6,834 nucleotides of DNA from GCA-002779465 sp964596535. GTDB taxonomy: Bacteria > Desulfobacterota > Desulfobacteria > Desulfobacterales > UBA2156. Below are positions 5,974 to 6,834 of the stretch, in pieces. The notes under the pieces were generated by a model, which was given only the letters and a program-made list of their open reading frames with translations, did no database searches and had not been told where the DNA came from. Both the position numbers and the translations under genes were made by a program. Each line of letters begins with the position of its first letter. The stretch's first letter is position 1. The stretch lies in assembly GCA_964596535.1 (NCBI GenBank), contig CAZQUR010000119.1, positions 1 to 6,834 of the forward strand, written 5' to 3'.

Positions 5974-6834
5974 GTGACAGCGGAATACGTGACGACAGAA
6001 GGGCAGCTTGAACAGGCATTGGCCTCGGCGAGTAAACGGCTCCCGGCATATCAAGGCGTTCTCGATTTTTACGGGCCGGTATTCGAGGCCGTGGAAGCCT
6101 CCCATAAAAGAGCCGCTCCTGCACCGGTGCGGCTTTCTTCCGACCGCATTGAGACCACACGTCAAGGCGGATTTCCTCTTGTTTCGCCTTCCGAATTTTT
6201 TGTTGATATGGATGCGGCGGAAACCCTGTTTAATCAAATTGTATCCATCGCCCGAAAAACCGCTGGAAAATGGGCGGCGTTCGCCGAAGCCGTTTCAAAG
6301 ACCGTGGATGCATCCCCCCTCACCCCCACTGTTTTTTTTGAAAACTTTTTAAGCCAAAACGACACTTTCTTTATCGATTTCGCCGGACGAAACGGTGTCG
6401 ATCTCCGAATGTTCACCCTTGTTGTGTACAAGAGTGTATTGCCCTCCCTGAGACGTTGCGCCGAACAACTGGCGGCGGATTACTTGGACAGGGAAGCGCC
6501 CTGGGAAAAAGGCTTTTGCCCCGTTTGCGGCAGTCTTCCGGGGCTGGCCGTACTCGAAGAAAACGGCGCACGCGCCTTCTTTTGTTCCTTTTGCTACCAC
6601 AAATGGCCGAGCCGCCGGCTCTTTTGCCCCCATTGCGAGAACACGGACAGCGGAAGCCTCCAGTATTTTTACAGTGAAGCGGAAACCGGATACCGGGTGG
6701 AGGTCTGCGACCGATGCGGCAAATATCTAAAGTCGGTGGATCTTCGGAGCGTTGACCATTCCGTCTACCCGCCCCTGGAACTGTTGACCACATTACACCT
6801 GGACATGAAGGCCCGGGAGGCGGGATACGAAAGC
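5974..6834 (+). CDS. fdhE: Formate dehydrogenase maturation protein FdhE (3' end beyond window)
   Basis: FdhE is a cytoplasmic accessory protein needed for active exported formate dehydrogenases; in E. coli it binds the catalytic subunit before Tat export. Reading from GTG 5974 gives 287 uninterrupted codons to the window edge with no stop. The N-terminal ~170 residues are mostly helical, and FFIDFAGRNGVDLRMF (132-147) lies near the middle. Then come four CxxC pairs typical of FdhE zinc/iron-ribbon domains: Cys182/185 (CPVCGS), Cys204/207 (CSFC), Cys218/221 (CPHC) and Cys245/248 (CDRCG). The stretch RVEVCDRCGKYLKSVDLR is characteristic. E. coli FdhE is about 309 residues, so only a short C-terminal piece is probably missing. 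The gene follows fdhB after 84 bases, with a terminator between them. GTG initiation and a separate transcription level would suit a protein needed in small amounts, though that is inference. Confidence 0.93.
   Translation, partial: MTAEYVTTEGQLEQALASASKRLPAYQGVLDFYGPVFEAVEASHKRAAPAPVRLSSDRIETTRQGGFPLVSPSEFFVDMDAAETLFNQIVSIARKTAGKWAAFAEAVSKTVDASPLTPTVFFENFLSQNDTFFIDFAGRNGVDLRMFTLVVYKSVLPSLRRCAEQLAADYLDREAPWEKGFCPVCGSLPGLAVLEENGARAFFCSFCYHKWPSRRLFCPHCENTDSGSLQYFYSEAETGYRVEVCDRCGKYLKSVDLRSVDHSVYPPLELLTTLHLDMKAREAGYES

Noticed and set aside
6008..6352. Plus-strand 114-codon open frame near the right end
   Set aside because: It is in a different frame from fdhE (5974 onward), which has the ribosome site and the four CxxC pairs; this frame has no conserved features.

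Overview
The window most likely comes from an anaerobic, formate-metabolising bacterium of the sulfate-reducing or syntrophic deltaproteobacterial type (Desulfobacterota). This is inferred from the gene set: a Tat-exported, selenocysteine-containing formate dehydrogenase whose iron-sulfur subunit lacks a membrane anchor, as in Desulfovibrio-type FdhAB. No rRNA, tRNA, CRISPR array or intact mobile element is visible. All supported genes are on the + strand.

Layout. Bases 1-122 hold a promoter-like sequence and a small hairpin. They lead into a gene for a 158-residue acidic protein I do not recognise (126-602). Bases 603-844 have no intact gene but may carry the remains of a small ORF. moaA (845-1861) encodes the radical-SAM GTP 3',8-cyclase of molybdopterin synthesis. 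Bases 1862-2108 are noncoding and hold two elaborate GC-rich hairpins and a further inverted repeat before fdhA. fdhA (2109-5153) is one gene of 1014 codons read through an in-frame UGA at codon 192, which encodes the active-site selenocysteine. A naive ORF caller splits it into 191- and 806-residue pieces. fdhB (5170-5889) follows 16 bases later behind a complete Shine-Dalgarno match. An intrinsic terminator follows fdhB. fdhE then begins at a GTG codon (5974) and runs off the right edge; it is easily missed because it has neither an ATG start nor a stop inside the window.

How the genes fit together. MoaA makes the first pterin intermediate of the Mo/W-bis-pyranopterin cofactor that FdhA needs. 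FdhA oxidises formate (or reduces CO2) at the Sec/Mo-or-W site and passes electrons through its own [4Fe-4S] cluster to the three clusters of FdhB. FdhE is the dedicated maturation protein for exported formate dehydrogenases. The FdhAB pair is probably folded in the cytoplasm and exported together on FdhA's twin-arginine signal. The system is a known type. The least explained parts are the acidic protein at the left, the decayed ORF after it, and the hairpin pair between moaA and fdhA.
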